The notes beneath the pieces were generated by a model. The model was not told the origin of the DNA and ran no database searches. It saw only the letters and a list, made by a program, of their open reading frames with translations. This document shows positions 25,688-33,687 of a DNA stretch of 64,000 nucleotides, one piece after another. This stretch comes from an uncultured Oscillospiraceae bacterium (GTDB lineage Bacteria > Bacillota > Clostridia > Oscillospirales > Oscillospiraceae): NCBI GenBank assembly GCA_900757655.1, contig CAAEOT010000021.1:29387-93386 (forward strand), read 5' to 3'. How positions within the stretch are numbered: the first letter of the stretch is position 1; every line of letters starts with the position of its first letter. Made by a program: the position numbers and the translations under genes.

Positions 25688-26518
25688 TTACTTCGCCACG
25701 ACCGAGATGGCCGGTGCCAGCAGCACCAGCAGCTCGAGCATGGGCGCGGTGAAGATTGTGCTGTCGAACCGGTCGAGCATGCCGCCGTGACCGGGCAGCA
25801 GATTGCTGTAATCCTTCACGCCGTGCTCACGCTTGATGGCGGAGAACGCAAGGTCGCCCGCCTGACCGGCAAGGCTGCCGAAGAAGCCGTAGATGGCAAG
25901 CAGGCCGATCTGCACGCGGTAGCCGCACAGATGCAGCACGAGACCGTAGAGCATGGCCGCCGCGATGGCGCACACGAAGCCGCCGACGCAGCCCTCGACC
26001 GTTTTATGCGGGCTCAGGGCGGGGGCGAGCTTGGTCTTGCCCAGACTGCGGCCGACGAAGAACGCGCCCGAATCGCTCAGCCACGTGATGACGAACGGCA
26101 GCAGCAGATACGGAGCCTTTGGGTCGTTCAGGCCGAGGCGCACAAGCGACGAGAGCATCCACGGGATGACAATGCCCGCCGTGAACACGAGCGCCAGATC
26201 CTGAAACGGGATGCGCTCGGACTTGTGAAACGAGATCATCATCTCGACGAACATGGTCACAAACAGCACATAGGCCGCGATCTTGAACACGAGCTCGGAC
26301 TGGCCGAACGCCGCGCCGAGCACGATGGCCGCGCCGCACACGCCGGCATACACCGCAAAGCGCGGCACGAACTTCGGCATTGCCGTGTGCAGCAGCTCCC
26401 ACGCGCAGAACGACGCCATGATGGCCACCACGATGCCCCAGCCCCAGATCGGGGTGAAGAAAATCACAGCCAGCAGCGCCGGGATGCCAATGGCCGCAAC
26501 GATCAGTCTGTTTTTCAT
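25688..26518 (-). CDS. cdsA: Phosphatidate cytidylyltransferase
   Basis: 276 residues, about eight membrane helices, C-terminal signature with SAIKREHGVKDYSNLLPGHGG then LDRFDS, which is the CDP-diglyceride synthase motif. Makes CDP-diacylglycerol from phosphatidate and CTP in the membrane. Between uppS and dxr. Confidence 0.96.
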   Translation of the reverse strand: MKNRLIVAAIGIPALLAVIFFTPIWGWGIVVAIMASFCAWELLHTAMPKFVPRFAVYAGVCGAAIVLGAAFGQSELVFKIAAYVLFVTMFVEMMISFHKSERIPFQDLALVFTAGIVIPWMLSSLVRLGLNDPKAPYLLLPFVITWLSDSGAFFVGRSLGKTKLAPALSPHKTVEGCVGGFVCAIAAAMLYGLVLHLCGYRVQIGLLAIYGFFGSLAGQAGDLAFSAIKREHGVKDYSNLLPGHGGMLDRFDSTIFTAPMLELLVLLAPAISVVAK

Positions 26519-26558
26519 GATTGGTTCCTCCCGTTTGTCTTTCTCTCGGGTGCGGCGG

Positions 26559-27293
26559 TCATTTCACGCCGCCAAAGCGCCGGTCGCGCCGCTGAAACTC
26601 CGCCAGGGCCGCGTCCATGTCGCGCTCGGTAAAGTCCGGCCAGAGCACGTCGGTGAAATACAGCTCCGAGTACGCACCCTGCCAGGGCAGGAAGTTACTC
26701 AGCCGCTGCTCCCCGCTCGTGCGGATGATGAGGTCGGGATCCGGGATGCCGGCCGAGTACAGATAGCTGCTGAACACATCCTCCGTGAGCTCCGGCGCAG
26801 TGCCGGCCTTGTACGCCTCGGCGTACCGGCGCACGGCGTGCAGGATCTCGTCCCGGCCGCCGTAATTGATGCACAGGTTCATCTGGCAGCCGTCGTAATG
26901 CGTGCTCTTCTCCTCGGCCGCGGCCATGAGGCGCTGCAGCTCCGGCGAAAGGCCGGACCGCTCGCCGAAAAAGCGCATCTTGAACTTGTCGCGCTCCATG
27001 ATCGAGAGCGCTTCTTTCATATATTTATCGAAGATGCTCATGATCGTGCGCACTTCCTCGGGCGGGCGGCGCCAGTTTTCCGTGGAAAAGGCGTAGACCG
27101 TGAGGTATTCGATGCCGATGGCCTTGCAGTAGTTGCCGATGCGGCGAAACGCCTCGGCGCCGTAGGCATGGCCGGCCGTGCGCGGCAGGCCGCGCTTTTT
27201 GGCCCAGCGGCCGTTGCCGTCGAGGATAATCGCCACATGGCGCGGCAGGCGCGAGAAATCCACCTGCGGCGCAGTTGTCTTATCGTTTGCCAT
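26559..27293 (-). CDS. uppS: Isoprenyl transferase (undecaprenyl diphosphate synthase)
   Basis: 244 residues from MANDKTTAP; TAGGAGGAACT precedes that ATG. The active site DGNGRWAKKRG with catalytic Asp appears at about residue 25, TVYAFSTENW near 75, and the C-terminal RTSGEQRLSNFLPWQ motif is intact. Condenses isopentenyl diphosphates onto farnesyl diphosphate to make the lipid carrier for cell-wall synthesis. Confidence 0.96.
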   Translation of the reverse strand: MANDKTTAPQVDFSRLPRHVAIILDGNGRWAKKRGLPRTAGHAYGAEAFRRIGNYCKAIGIEYLTVYAFSTENWRRPPEEVRTIMSIFDKYMKEALSIMERDKFKMRFFGERSGLSPELQRLMAAAEEKSTHYDGCQMNLCINYGGRDEILHAVRRYAEAYKAGTAPELTEDVFSSYLYSAGIPDPDLIIRTSGEQRLSNFLPWQGAYSELYFTDVLWPDFTERDMDAALAEFQRRDRRFGGVK

Positions 27294-27392
27294 AGTTCCT
27301 CCTACACCGCCCGGATGGGCGGCGCCTGTAGACAGGATATTCAAACGGGGGGATGAAAAATCCCCCCGTATCGCATTTGCGGGTCCGGGAAC

Positions 27393-27947
27393 TCAGATCT
27401 CCATGAGCTCCTTCTCTTTTTCGTCGGCGATGCGCTCGACTTCCTTGATATAATCATCGGTCAGCTTCTGCAGATCCTTCTCGATGATCTTGAGGTCGTC
27501 CTCGGTGATCTCGGACTTTTTCTTCTGCGCCTTGAACTTGTCCATCGCGTCGCGGCGGATGTTGCGCACGGCGACCTTGGCCTCTTCGCCGTACTTCTTG
27601 ACCTGCTTGACGAGGTCGCGGCGGCGCTCCTCGGTCAGAGCCGGGAAAACCAGGCGGATAGTGCGGCCGTCGTTCTGGGGATTCAGGCCCAGATCGGACG
27701 CAAGAATGGCCTTTTCAATGCCCTTGAGCACGGAAGCGTCCCACGGCTGGATGAGCAGCGAGCGGGCGTCCGGCGTGCTGATCGACGCGATCTGCTGGAT
27801 CGGCGTGGGTGAGCCGTAGTAATCGACCGTAATGCGGTCGAGCACGGCGGGGTTGGCCTTGCCAGCGCGGACGGAATCATACTGCTCGGTGAGGACCGAA
27901 GCGGTCTTTTTCATTTTGGATTCAAACTCGGTATAATCGGTAGACAT
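27393..27947 (-). CDS. frr: Ribosome recycling factor
   Basis: 184 residues, full family length. Conserved R-x-G-KANPAVLDRI and the C-terminal helix with DDYIKEVERIADEKEKE. Splits post-termination ribosomes with EF-G. Ribosome site AAGGAGG. Next to pyrH as in most bacteria. Confidence 0.97.
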   Translation of the reverse strand: MSTDYTEFESKMKKTASVLTEQYDSVRAGKANPAVLDRITVDYYGSPTPIQQIASISTPDARSLLIQPWDASVLKGIEKAILASDLGLNPQNDGRTIRLVFPALTEERRRDLVKQVKKYGEEAKVAVRNIRRDAMDKFKAQKKKSEITEDDLKIIEKDLQKLTDDYIKEVERIADEKEKELMEI

Positions 27948-27982
27948 GGTGTATCCTCCTTATCGGGTTTTTAAATTTGATT

Positions 27983-28702
27983 TCACTTCGTCACGACCGT
28001 GCCGACGGGCTCGCCCATCACAGCACGGACAATATTCTGCGGGTCAGCCAGCGCGAAGACGACGACCGGGATGTCATTTTCCATCGCGAGTGACGTCGCC
28101 GTCAGGTCCATGACGGCCAGATGCTTTGCCAGCACCTCGTCATAGGTGATCGCGTCGTACTTCACGGCGCTGGGGTCGACATGCGGGTCGGCACTGTAGA
28201 CGCCGTCAATGTTCTTGGCAAGCAGGATCGCGTCCGCACCGATCTCGGCGGCGCGCAGCACGGCGGCCGTGTCGGTCGAAAAATACGGGCAGCCGCTGCC
28301 GGCACCGAAGAGCACGACCTTGCCCTCTTCCAGATGCGCCACGGCGCGCTCCCAGGTATAGTGCTCGGCAAACGTCGACATTTCGACGGCCGTCTGCACG
28401 CGCACGGGGATGCCCTTCTGCTCCATAACGTCGGACACGGCCAAACAGTTCATGACGGTGGCGAGCATGCCCATGTGGTCGGCGCGCGAGCGGGCCATCT
28501 TGCCCTCGCCGTTTTTCACGCCGCGCCAGAAGTTGCCGCCGCCGATGACGACGCCCACCTGCACGCCCAGTTCGGTGCAGGTCTTGATGACGTCGCACAC
28601 CTGACCGATGACGCCGAAGTCCAGTCCCGTTTTCTGCTCACCGGCCAGCGCCTCGCCGCTGATCTTGAGCAGGATGCGTTTATATTTGGGTTCTGTTCCC
28701 AT
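27983..28702 (-). CDS. pyrH: Uridylate kinase
   Basis: 239 residues: KISGEALAG at the N-terminus, VIGGGNFWRG, RADHMGMLATVMN and the DVMEQKGI region are all typical of bacterial UMP kinase. Phosphorylates UMP to UDP. First gene of the housekeeping block; rpsB and tsf, its usual upstream neighbours, are absent and the bai-type region begins instead. Confidence 0.97.
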   Translation of the reverse strand: MGTEPKYKRILLKISGEALAGEQKTGLDFGVIGQVCDVIKTCTELGVQVGVVIGGGNFWRGVKNGEGKMARSRADHMGMLATVMNCLAVSDVMEQKGIPVRVQTAVEMSTFAEHYTWERAVAHLEEGKVVLFGAGSGCPYFSTDTAAVLRAAEIGADAILLAKNIDGVYSADPHVDPSAVKYDAITYDEVLAKHLAVMDLTATSLAMENDIPVVVFALADPQNIVRAVMGEPVGTVVTK

Positions 28703-28737
28703 AAAACTACCCCTCGCTTTTTCATATTCGTCGTTTT

Positions 28738-28766
28738 ATTGTAATATAAAACCGCCCGGATGAAAA
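28738..28766 (-). promoter_or_regulatory. Candidate promoter of the pyrH block
   Basis: Minus strand TTTTCA (28761-28766), 17-base spacer, TACAAT (28738-28743). The leader to pyrH is about 30 bases. Confidence 0.55.
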
Positions 28767-28792
28767 GGGGGTATTTGTGAAAAGAGCGAAAA

Positions 28793-28810
28793 CAAGTGTA
28801 TGTACACTTG
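28793..28810. repeat. Palindrome upstream of pyrH
   Basis: CAAGTGTA and TACACTTG with a two-base centre. On the minus strand it is followed by TTTTCGCTCTTTT, so it may be a weak terminator or an operator. The rest of 28811-28921 contains only an imperfect AAATCC/GGATTT repeat. Confidence 0.45.
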
Positions 28811-28921
28811 CGAAATCCGGCGTGGAGCGACCGGGATTTCCTTGTAGAGTAGCAATTTCACCCTTTTTGTTATCCTTGCTTTACAATGCAAAAAGCAGGT
28901 GATTCTCAACCCTTAGATGTA

Positions 28922-28963
28922 AAAACAGGCGACACCCAACCGAAGCTGAGTGCCGCCTGTTTT
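28922..28963 (-). terminator. Terminator of the bai-type minus operon
   Basis: AAAACAGGCG (28922-28931) pairs with CGCCTGTTTT (28954-28963), with further inner pairing; T-runs lie on both sides. It lies 130 bases beyond the stop of the last SDR gene; 28964-29093 holds no gene I can support. Confidence 0.7.
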
Positions 28964-29093
28964 GCTGTCCAATCCTGCCTAGCAGCTGCCGATTTTGTAG
29001 TTTTCTCAAATTACTGCCTGATCGGCACACGCCGAAGCCGGGCTCTTTTCTCTGGATATGCGGAGATTTATCTGAAAGAAGGCAAAGCGAACA

Positions 29094-29852
29094 TTACATC
29101 CAGCCGCCGGAGACGTTCATCACATGCGCGGTGACGTACTTCGACTCGTCGGAGGCAAGATAGAGCGCCATGTAGGCGATGTCGATGGGCTCGCCGAGGT
29201 GCTTGATCATGCAGTTGGTCGTGTAGCGCGACTGCGTCTCAGGGGTGAGGTGCTTGGCAACGGCTTCCGTGGCGATGATGCCGGGGTTGAGCACGTTGAC
29301 GCGCACACCTGCGTGCGCGACCTGACGCGCCATCTGACGGCTGAGGTGGTTGATGCCGGACTTGGCCACGCCGTAGCCGACCTGCGTACGGTCGGGGCAC
29401 ACGGCGGCGACGGAGCCGATGTTGATGATGCTGCCGGAGTGCTGCTTGAGCATGGCCTTGTTGAGCGCTTCCTGGCAGGCGTTGAACACGGTCGAGAGGT
29501 CCACGCAGACCGTCTTCTCGAATTCTTTGTAGGTGCACTTGGTGATGTCGAGGTCCTTGCGGGGGTTGGACTCGCCGAAGTTGTTGACCAGTACGTCGAG
29601 ACGGCCTTCCTTGGCGATGCACTCGTCGATCATGCTTCTGTGCGTGGCGGGATCGTGCGCCTCGAAGTACACGAGTTCGGCCTGACCGCCGCGGGCTCTT
29701 GCGGCCTCGACGGCAGCCTTGCCGGTCTCCATATTGCGGCAGGCATAGTAGACCTTCGCGCCCTCATCGACGAAGAGGTCTGCGATCGCGCGGCCGATGC
29801 CGCGGGTGCACGCCGTGACCAGCGCGACTTTTCCTTCCAAACGGTTACTCAT
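29094..29852 (-). CDS. SDR oxidoreductase resembling 7alpha-hydroxysteroid dehydrogenase
   Basis: 252 residues from MSNRLEGKVAL, with AAAGGGAG upstream. Short-chain dehydrogenase fold: cofactor motif TRGIGRA (residues about 15-21), NNFG, catalytic Ser in GSVAAV and Y-x3-K as YGVAKSG. The motif TRGIGRA, the VYFEAHD stretch and NNFGESNP recall clostridial 7alpha-HSDH sequences (VYFNA, NNYGG), and an Arg after the glycine motif suggests NADP(H). Seventh and last gene of a minus-strand operon headed by baiA. If it is 7alpha-HSDH it would oxidise the C7 hydroxyl of primary bile acids; another hydroxysteroid position remains possible. Confidence 0.65.
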   Translation of the reverse strand: MSNRLEGKVALVTACTRGIGRAIADLFVDEGAKVYYACRNMETGKAAVEAARARGGQAELVYFEAHDPATHRSMIDECIAKEGRLDVLVNNFGESNPRKDLDITKCTYKEFEKTVCVDLSTVFNACQEALNKAMLKQHSGSIINIGSVAAVCPDRTQVGYGVAKSGINHLSRQMARQVAHAGVRVNVLNPGIIATEAVAKHLTPETQSRYTTNCMIKHLGEPIDIAYMALYLASDESKYVTAHVMNVSGGWM

Positions 29853-29927
29853 AACAGTACACTCCCTTTCATTTTGTGTGCGCGGTTTTGCAGCTTTGCG
29901 CCGGTGTGCGCGCACCGACGCAGCGTA

Positions 29928-30713
29928 TCAGAGGTTTGCGCCGTAATCGGCAACGAGCGCCTGACCGTTGAGCGGCGCAGAATCGTCGCTGCACAAAAAC
30001 AGCAGGATCTTGGCGATGTCGAGATCCGTGCACGTGCCCACGTCGAGCGTCGAGTGCTTTGCGGTGGAGGCCTGCATGGCCTTGGCGGCCTTCGTGTACT
30101 TGCCTCTGGCCTTCATGGCGCGCGTGGTCATGGGGGTCATGACCGTGCCGGGGCACACGCAGTTGGCGCGGATCTTCTGCTCGCCGTTGGCAAAGCGAAG
30201 CGCGATGTGCTTGGTCAGTGCGACCTCGGCGCCCTTCGAGACCGTGTAGGCAGCGCTGCCGTTGCCGTTCACGCCGCCGACGGAGGCGACGGTCGCGATC
30301 GTGCCGTAGCCCTGCGCGATGAACTGCTTGACAGCCGCGCGGGTGACGTACATCGTACCCTTGACGTTCACGGTCAGGGTCGTGTCCAGATCGCTGGTGA
30401 GAAAATCGTCGATCGGCCGCATGGCCACATCGAGCACACCGGCGATATTGGCCAGCGCGTCGATCTTTCCGTACTTTTCCACACCGGCCGCGAACGCCGC
30501 CTTCACGGCATCGTTGTCGGTGATATTGACGACGGCCGTCATGACCTCGCCGCCCGCAGCCTGAATGTCGGCCGCGACCTTGCTGAGGTTTTCCTCATGC
30601 ATATCCGCCATGATGACGCTCGCGCCCTCCTGTGCGAAGAGCTCGGCAGTCTTGGCGCCGATGCCGGAACCGGCACCGGTGACGAAACAGACTTTTCCAT
30701 CAAGTCTACCCAT
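29928..30713 (-). CDS. SDR family oxidoreductase in the bai-type operon
   Basis: 261 residues; AAAGGAG before the ATG. Glycine motif TGAGSGIG (residues about 12-19), NIAG in place of the usual NNAG, catalytic Ser in ASVGG and YTVSK. An Asp at the end of strand 2 (MADMHEEN) favours NAD(H). Residues about 205-235 form an insertion rich in Lys and Ala (KARGKYTKAAKAMQASTAK) over the active site. Located between baiF1 and the HSDH-like SDR. Probably a hydroxysteroid dehydrogenase, position unknown; not close to BaiA. Confidence 0.65.
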   Translation of the reverse strand: MGRLDGKVCFVTGAGSGIGAKTAELFAQEGASVIMADMHEENLSKVAADIQAAGGEVMTAVVNITDNDAVKAAFAAGVEKYGKIDALANIAGVLDVAMRPIDDFLTSDLDTTLTVNVKGTMYVTRAAVKQFIAQGYGTIATVASVGGVNGNGSAAYTVSKGAEVALTKHIALRFANGEQKIRANCVCPGTVMTPMTTRAMKARGKYTKAAKAMQASTAKHSTLDVGTCTDLDIAKILLFLCSDDSAPLNGQALVADYGANL

Positions 30714-30785
30714 TTGTTTCTCCTTTGCTGATATAGAATGCGGTGGACGGGCCGGGCGAACCGCAGCCCATCCGGTGTGCGGGGA

Positions 30786-32153
30786 TCACTCGTCCTTGAG
30801 CGGCCACTCCATGCCGATGCGCTCGCACTGGCGCTCGGTATCCCAGAAGAAGCCCCAATCGGGCAGATGACGGATGCGGGCGGTATCTGCCGGCGTCCAC
30901 GTCACGATCTCGCCCTTCTTGTAGAGCGCGTCGATCTCCTCATCGGTGTAGCCGAAGTCCTTGAGGACTTCGCGGTTGTGCTCGCCGAAGCACGGCGCGG
31001 ACGCCACAATCTTGGAGGGATTGTTCTTGAAGCGGTTCGTGATGCCGATACCCTTCATCTCGCCGAAGATCTGGTCTTCCCACTCGACGAGGTTCTCGCG
31101 TTCGGCGTACTGCGGATCGTTTTCAATGTCGCCGGGTTCATACGCGCGCTGGTTGGGGATGCCGGCGTTACTGAAAATCTCCTCGAGCTCGGCGCAGGTG
31201 TGCTGCGCACAGAAGTCCGTGAGCGCCTGATCCGCCTTCTGACCCATGGGGGTGTTGAGCGGGAAGCCGGGGATGCCCTTCGGCAGGCCCGGCGTGACGC
31301 CCGGCGTGCCGACGCCGATGATGGGATAGCCCTTCTCGACCGGTCCTGGACCGTTGATGGCGACAAACAGCTGCTTGTTGTCCTTCGTGGTGTAGAACGA
31401 GAAGCAGGCCGCGAGGTCAGAGTGGTTGCCGGTACGGTAAGGCACAGGCTCGCCGTCTTTCGGGTAGCCCTTGTTGTACCAGAGCACCGGGTAGTTATCG
31501 AGCAGGCGGAACATGGTGTCGTACTGCGCAACGTCGCAGGACTCACCCTTACCGGTCTTGAGCGCGTGGATGTAGGCCGACAGCGCGGTCATGCAGGCGT
31601 TGTAGGCCGTGACATAGTCCGACAGGTACGGGTTGACCTTCAAAGGCGTCGACGTCGGGGAGACGCCGTTCATGTACATATAGCCGCCCATGGCCTGACC
31701 GGAAACGTCGTAGGAAGCCTTGGACTTGTACGGGCCCGTCTGGCCGTAGCCGGAGACGTGCACGATGCACAGCTTGCTGTTGACGCCCCAGCACACCTCG
31801 TCGGTGAGTCCCATCTTGGCATAGGTGCCGGCCTTGCTGGACTCGATCCAGATGTCGGCCCACTCGAGGCACTTCTTGAAAATCTTTTTGCCGGCCGGCG
31901 TGCGCGGGTTGCAGGTGATGGAGAACTCATTGCGGTGGTTCTGCGACCAGCTCGTGGTGCCGCGCGTACCGCAGGAGATCTTGGGGGCCTCGGACTGGAG
32001 CACCTTCGCGCCCATCTCGGCCATCAGGCAGCCGGCGAAGGGCCCGGCAATGGCGGTGCCGGACACAAAGACCTTGACGCCGTTCAGAACGCCGAAATCG
32101 GGATATTCATCAAACTTCTGTGTGAGGTTGCAGTCAATTTTTTTGAAACTCAT
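30786..32153 (-). CDS. baiF: Family III CoA-transferase, BaiF-like (copy 1)
   Basis: 455 residues from MSFKKID behind AAGGAGG. It carries the family features remembered from clostridial BaiF: TAIAGPFAGCLMAEMGA, SQNHRNEFS, WADIWIESSKAG, VHVSGYGQTG, SGQAMGGYMYMNG, KVNPYLSD and a C-terminal NRFKNNPSKIVASAP. The Asp of PYLSD (about residue 179) aligns with the catalytic Asp of CaiB. BaiF moves CoA from a product bile acyl-CoA to an incoming bile acid, saving ATP. CaiB (carnitine) is the main alternative but does not fit the neighbours. About 70 per cent identical by eye to copy 2, which precedes it by 115 bases: a tandem duplication. Confidence 0.8.
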   Translation of the reverse strand: MSFKKIDCNLTQKFDEYPDFGVLNGVKVFVSGTAIAGPFAGCLMAEMGAKVLQSEAPKISCGTRGTTSWSQNHRNEFSITCNPRTPAGKKIFKKCLEWADIWIESSKAGTYAKMGLTDEVCWGVNSKLCIVHVSGYGQTGPYKSKASYDVSGQAMGGYMYMNGVSPTSTPLKVNPYLSDYVTAYNACMTALSAYIHALKTGKGESCDVAQYDTMFRLLDNYPVLWYNKGYPKDGEPVPYRTGNHSDLAACFSFYTTKDNKQLFVAINGPGPVEKGYPIIGVGTPGVTPGLPKGIPGFPLNTPMGQKADQALTDFCAQHTCAELEEIFSNAGIPNQRAYEPGDIENDPQYAERENLVEWEDQIFGEMKGIGITNRFKNNPSKIVASAPCFGEHNREVLKDFGYTDEEIDALYKKGEIVTWTPADTARIRHLPDWGFFWDTERQCERIGMEWPLKDE

Positions 32154-32209
32154 GTATGCTGTGCCTCCTTTTTGTTGCGTTTTTCTACAGATTTCTCCGG
32201 ATTCAAGAT

Positions 32210-32247
32210 AAGCTGCCAACATGGGTATAAACCCATGTTGACAGCTT
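32210..32247 (-). other. Intercistronic hairpin between the two baiF-like genes
   Basis: AAGCTG plus CAACATGGGT (32210-32226) pairs with ACCCATGTTG plus CAGCTT (32231-32247), one mismatch, loop of four. No U-tract follows, so processing or stabilisation is more likely than termination. Confidence 0.65.
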
Positions 32248-32268
32248 ACCGTCTATTTGCGCTAAGAT

Positions 32269-33627
32269 TTACTTTTTCGGAGGATACTCCAGGCCGATGC
32301 GCTTGGCCTGACGCTCCGGATCCCAGAAGAAGTGCCACTCAACGAAGTTCTTGATACGGGCGGTGTCAGCCGGCGTCCAAGTCGCGAGCTCACCCTTCTT
32401 GTAGAGCGCGTCGATCTCCTCGTCGGTGTAGCCAAAGTCCTTGAGCACCTCGCGGTTGTGCTCGCCGAAGCACGGCGCGGAAGCTACGATCTGGGACGGG
32501 TTCTTCTTGAAGATGTTCGTGACGCCGATGCCCTTCATCTTGCCGAAGCACTGGTCATCCCACTCGACGATGTTCTCGCGAGCCTCGTACTGCGGATCCT
32601 TCTCGATGTCGGCCGGGCCGTAAGCGCGCTGGCACGGGATACCGGCCTTGTTGAAGATCTCCTCGATCTCGTCGCAGGTGTGCTCGGCGCAGAACTTCGC
32701 GCACAGCTCGTCCGCCTTCTTGCCGCGGGGGTCAAACAGCGGGAAGCCGGTGCAGTTCTTCGGGATACCCTCGGTGACGCCGGGCTTGCCCATGCCGATG
32801 ATCGGATAGCCGCGGGTGACAGGGCCCTGGCCGACGATGGCGACGAACATGGCGTTGCCTTCCTTCGTGTCGTAGAAGGAGAAGCAGGCAGCCTGGTCGC
32901 TCTTGTTGCCGGTGCGGAAGGGCACGGGCTCGCCCTGCTTCGGGTAGCCCTTGTTGAACCAGTTGGCCGGGTAGTTGTCGAGCAGGCGGAACATGGTGTC
33001 GTACTGGGCAACGTCGCAGGAATCGCCTTCGCCGCTGTTCTTCGCGTTGATGTAGCCGGCGAGGGCCACCATGCAGGCGTTGTAAGCGGTGATGTAGTCG
33101 GACAGGTACGGGTTGACCTTCAGCGGGCCGGACGTCGGGGAGACGCCGTTCATATACATGTAGCCGCCCATGGCCTGACCGGAAACGTCGTAGGAGGGCT
33201 TGTTCTTGGACGGGCCGAACTGGCCGTAGCCGGACACGTGCACGATGGCGAGCTTCTTGTTGTGCTTCCAGCAGACCTCATCGGTCAGGCCGCGCTTGGC
33301 GTAGGAGCCAGGACGGCCGGCCTCGATCCAGATGTCGGCCCACTCGATGCACTTGAGGAAGATCTTCTTGCCGGCGGGGCTGGCGGAGTTGATGGTGATG
33401 GAGTACTCGTTGCGGTGGTTCTGGCTCCACGCGAGCGTGCCGCGGGTCTGGCAGGCGATGGTCGGAGCCTCAGCCTGCAGGACCTTCGCGCCCATCTCGG
33501 CCATGAGGCAGCCGGCGAAGGGGCCGGCAATGTTCGTGCCGGTGACGAAGACCTTAACGCCCTTGAGGACGCCGAAAGACGGATACTCGTCGAATTTCTG
33601 AGTCAGTTTGTTGTCGATTTCTTTCAT
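32269..33627 (-). CDS. baiF: Family III CoA-transferase, BaiF-like (copy 2)
   Basis: 452 residues from MKEIDNKLTQK, with GAAAGGA 11 bases upstream. Same domain plan and motifs as copy 1: NIAGPFAGCLMAEMGA, WADIWIEAGRPG, VHVSGYGQFG, KVNPYLSD with the presumed catalytic Asp, NIFKKNPSQIVASAP. The two copies may differ in acyl specificity, for example free bile acid versus oxo-intermediate. Follows baiG by 60 bases in the same operon. Confidence 0.8.
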   Translation of the reverse strand: MKEIDNKLTQKFDEYPSFGVLKGVKVFVTGTNIAGPFAGCLMAEMGAKVLQAEAPTIACQTRGTLAWSQNHRNEYSITINSASPAGKKIFLKCIEWADIWIEAGRPGSYAKRGLTDEVCWKHNKKLAIVHVSGYGQFGPSKNKPSYDVSGQAMGGYMYMNGVSPTSGPLKVNPYLSDYITAYNACMVALAGYINAKNSGEGDSCDVAQYDTMFRLLDNYPANWFNKGYPKQGEPVPFRTGNKSDQAACFSFYDTKEGNAMFVAIVGQGPVTRGYPIIGMGKPGVTEGIPKNCTGFPLFDPRGKKADELCAKFCAEHTCDEIEEIFNKAGIPCQRAYGPADIEKDPQYEARENIVEWDDQCFGKMKGIGVTNIFKKNPSQIVASAPCFGEHNREVLKDFGYTDEEIDALYKKGELATWTPADTARIKNFVEWHFFWDPERQAKRIGLEYPPKK

Positions 33628-33687
33628 GTTAGATGACAATCCTTTCTGTGCGTATCGCACTGAATGAGGTCGATTGGTCGGAAGAAA

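Noticed and set aside
24014..26632. Plus-strand open frame of 872 codons opposite rseP, dxr and cdsA
   Set aside because: Antisense shadow across three well-defined genes; no ribosome site and no recognisable fold.
28886..29134. 82-codon plus-strand frame after the pyrH upstream palindrome
   Set aside because: It runs through a terminator hairpin and into the antisense of an SDR gene; no ribosome site.
30786..33627. Carnitine CoA-transferases (CaiB) as the identity of the tandem CoA-transferases
   Set aside because: Family III members are similar, but the WADIW-VES, SGYGQTG and PYLSD context plus adjacent BaiA, BaiB, BaiG, BaiCD and BaiE homologues favour BaiF; caiA, caiC and caiD are absent. 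Not fully excluded.
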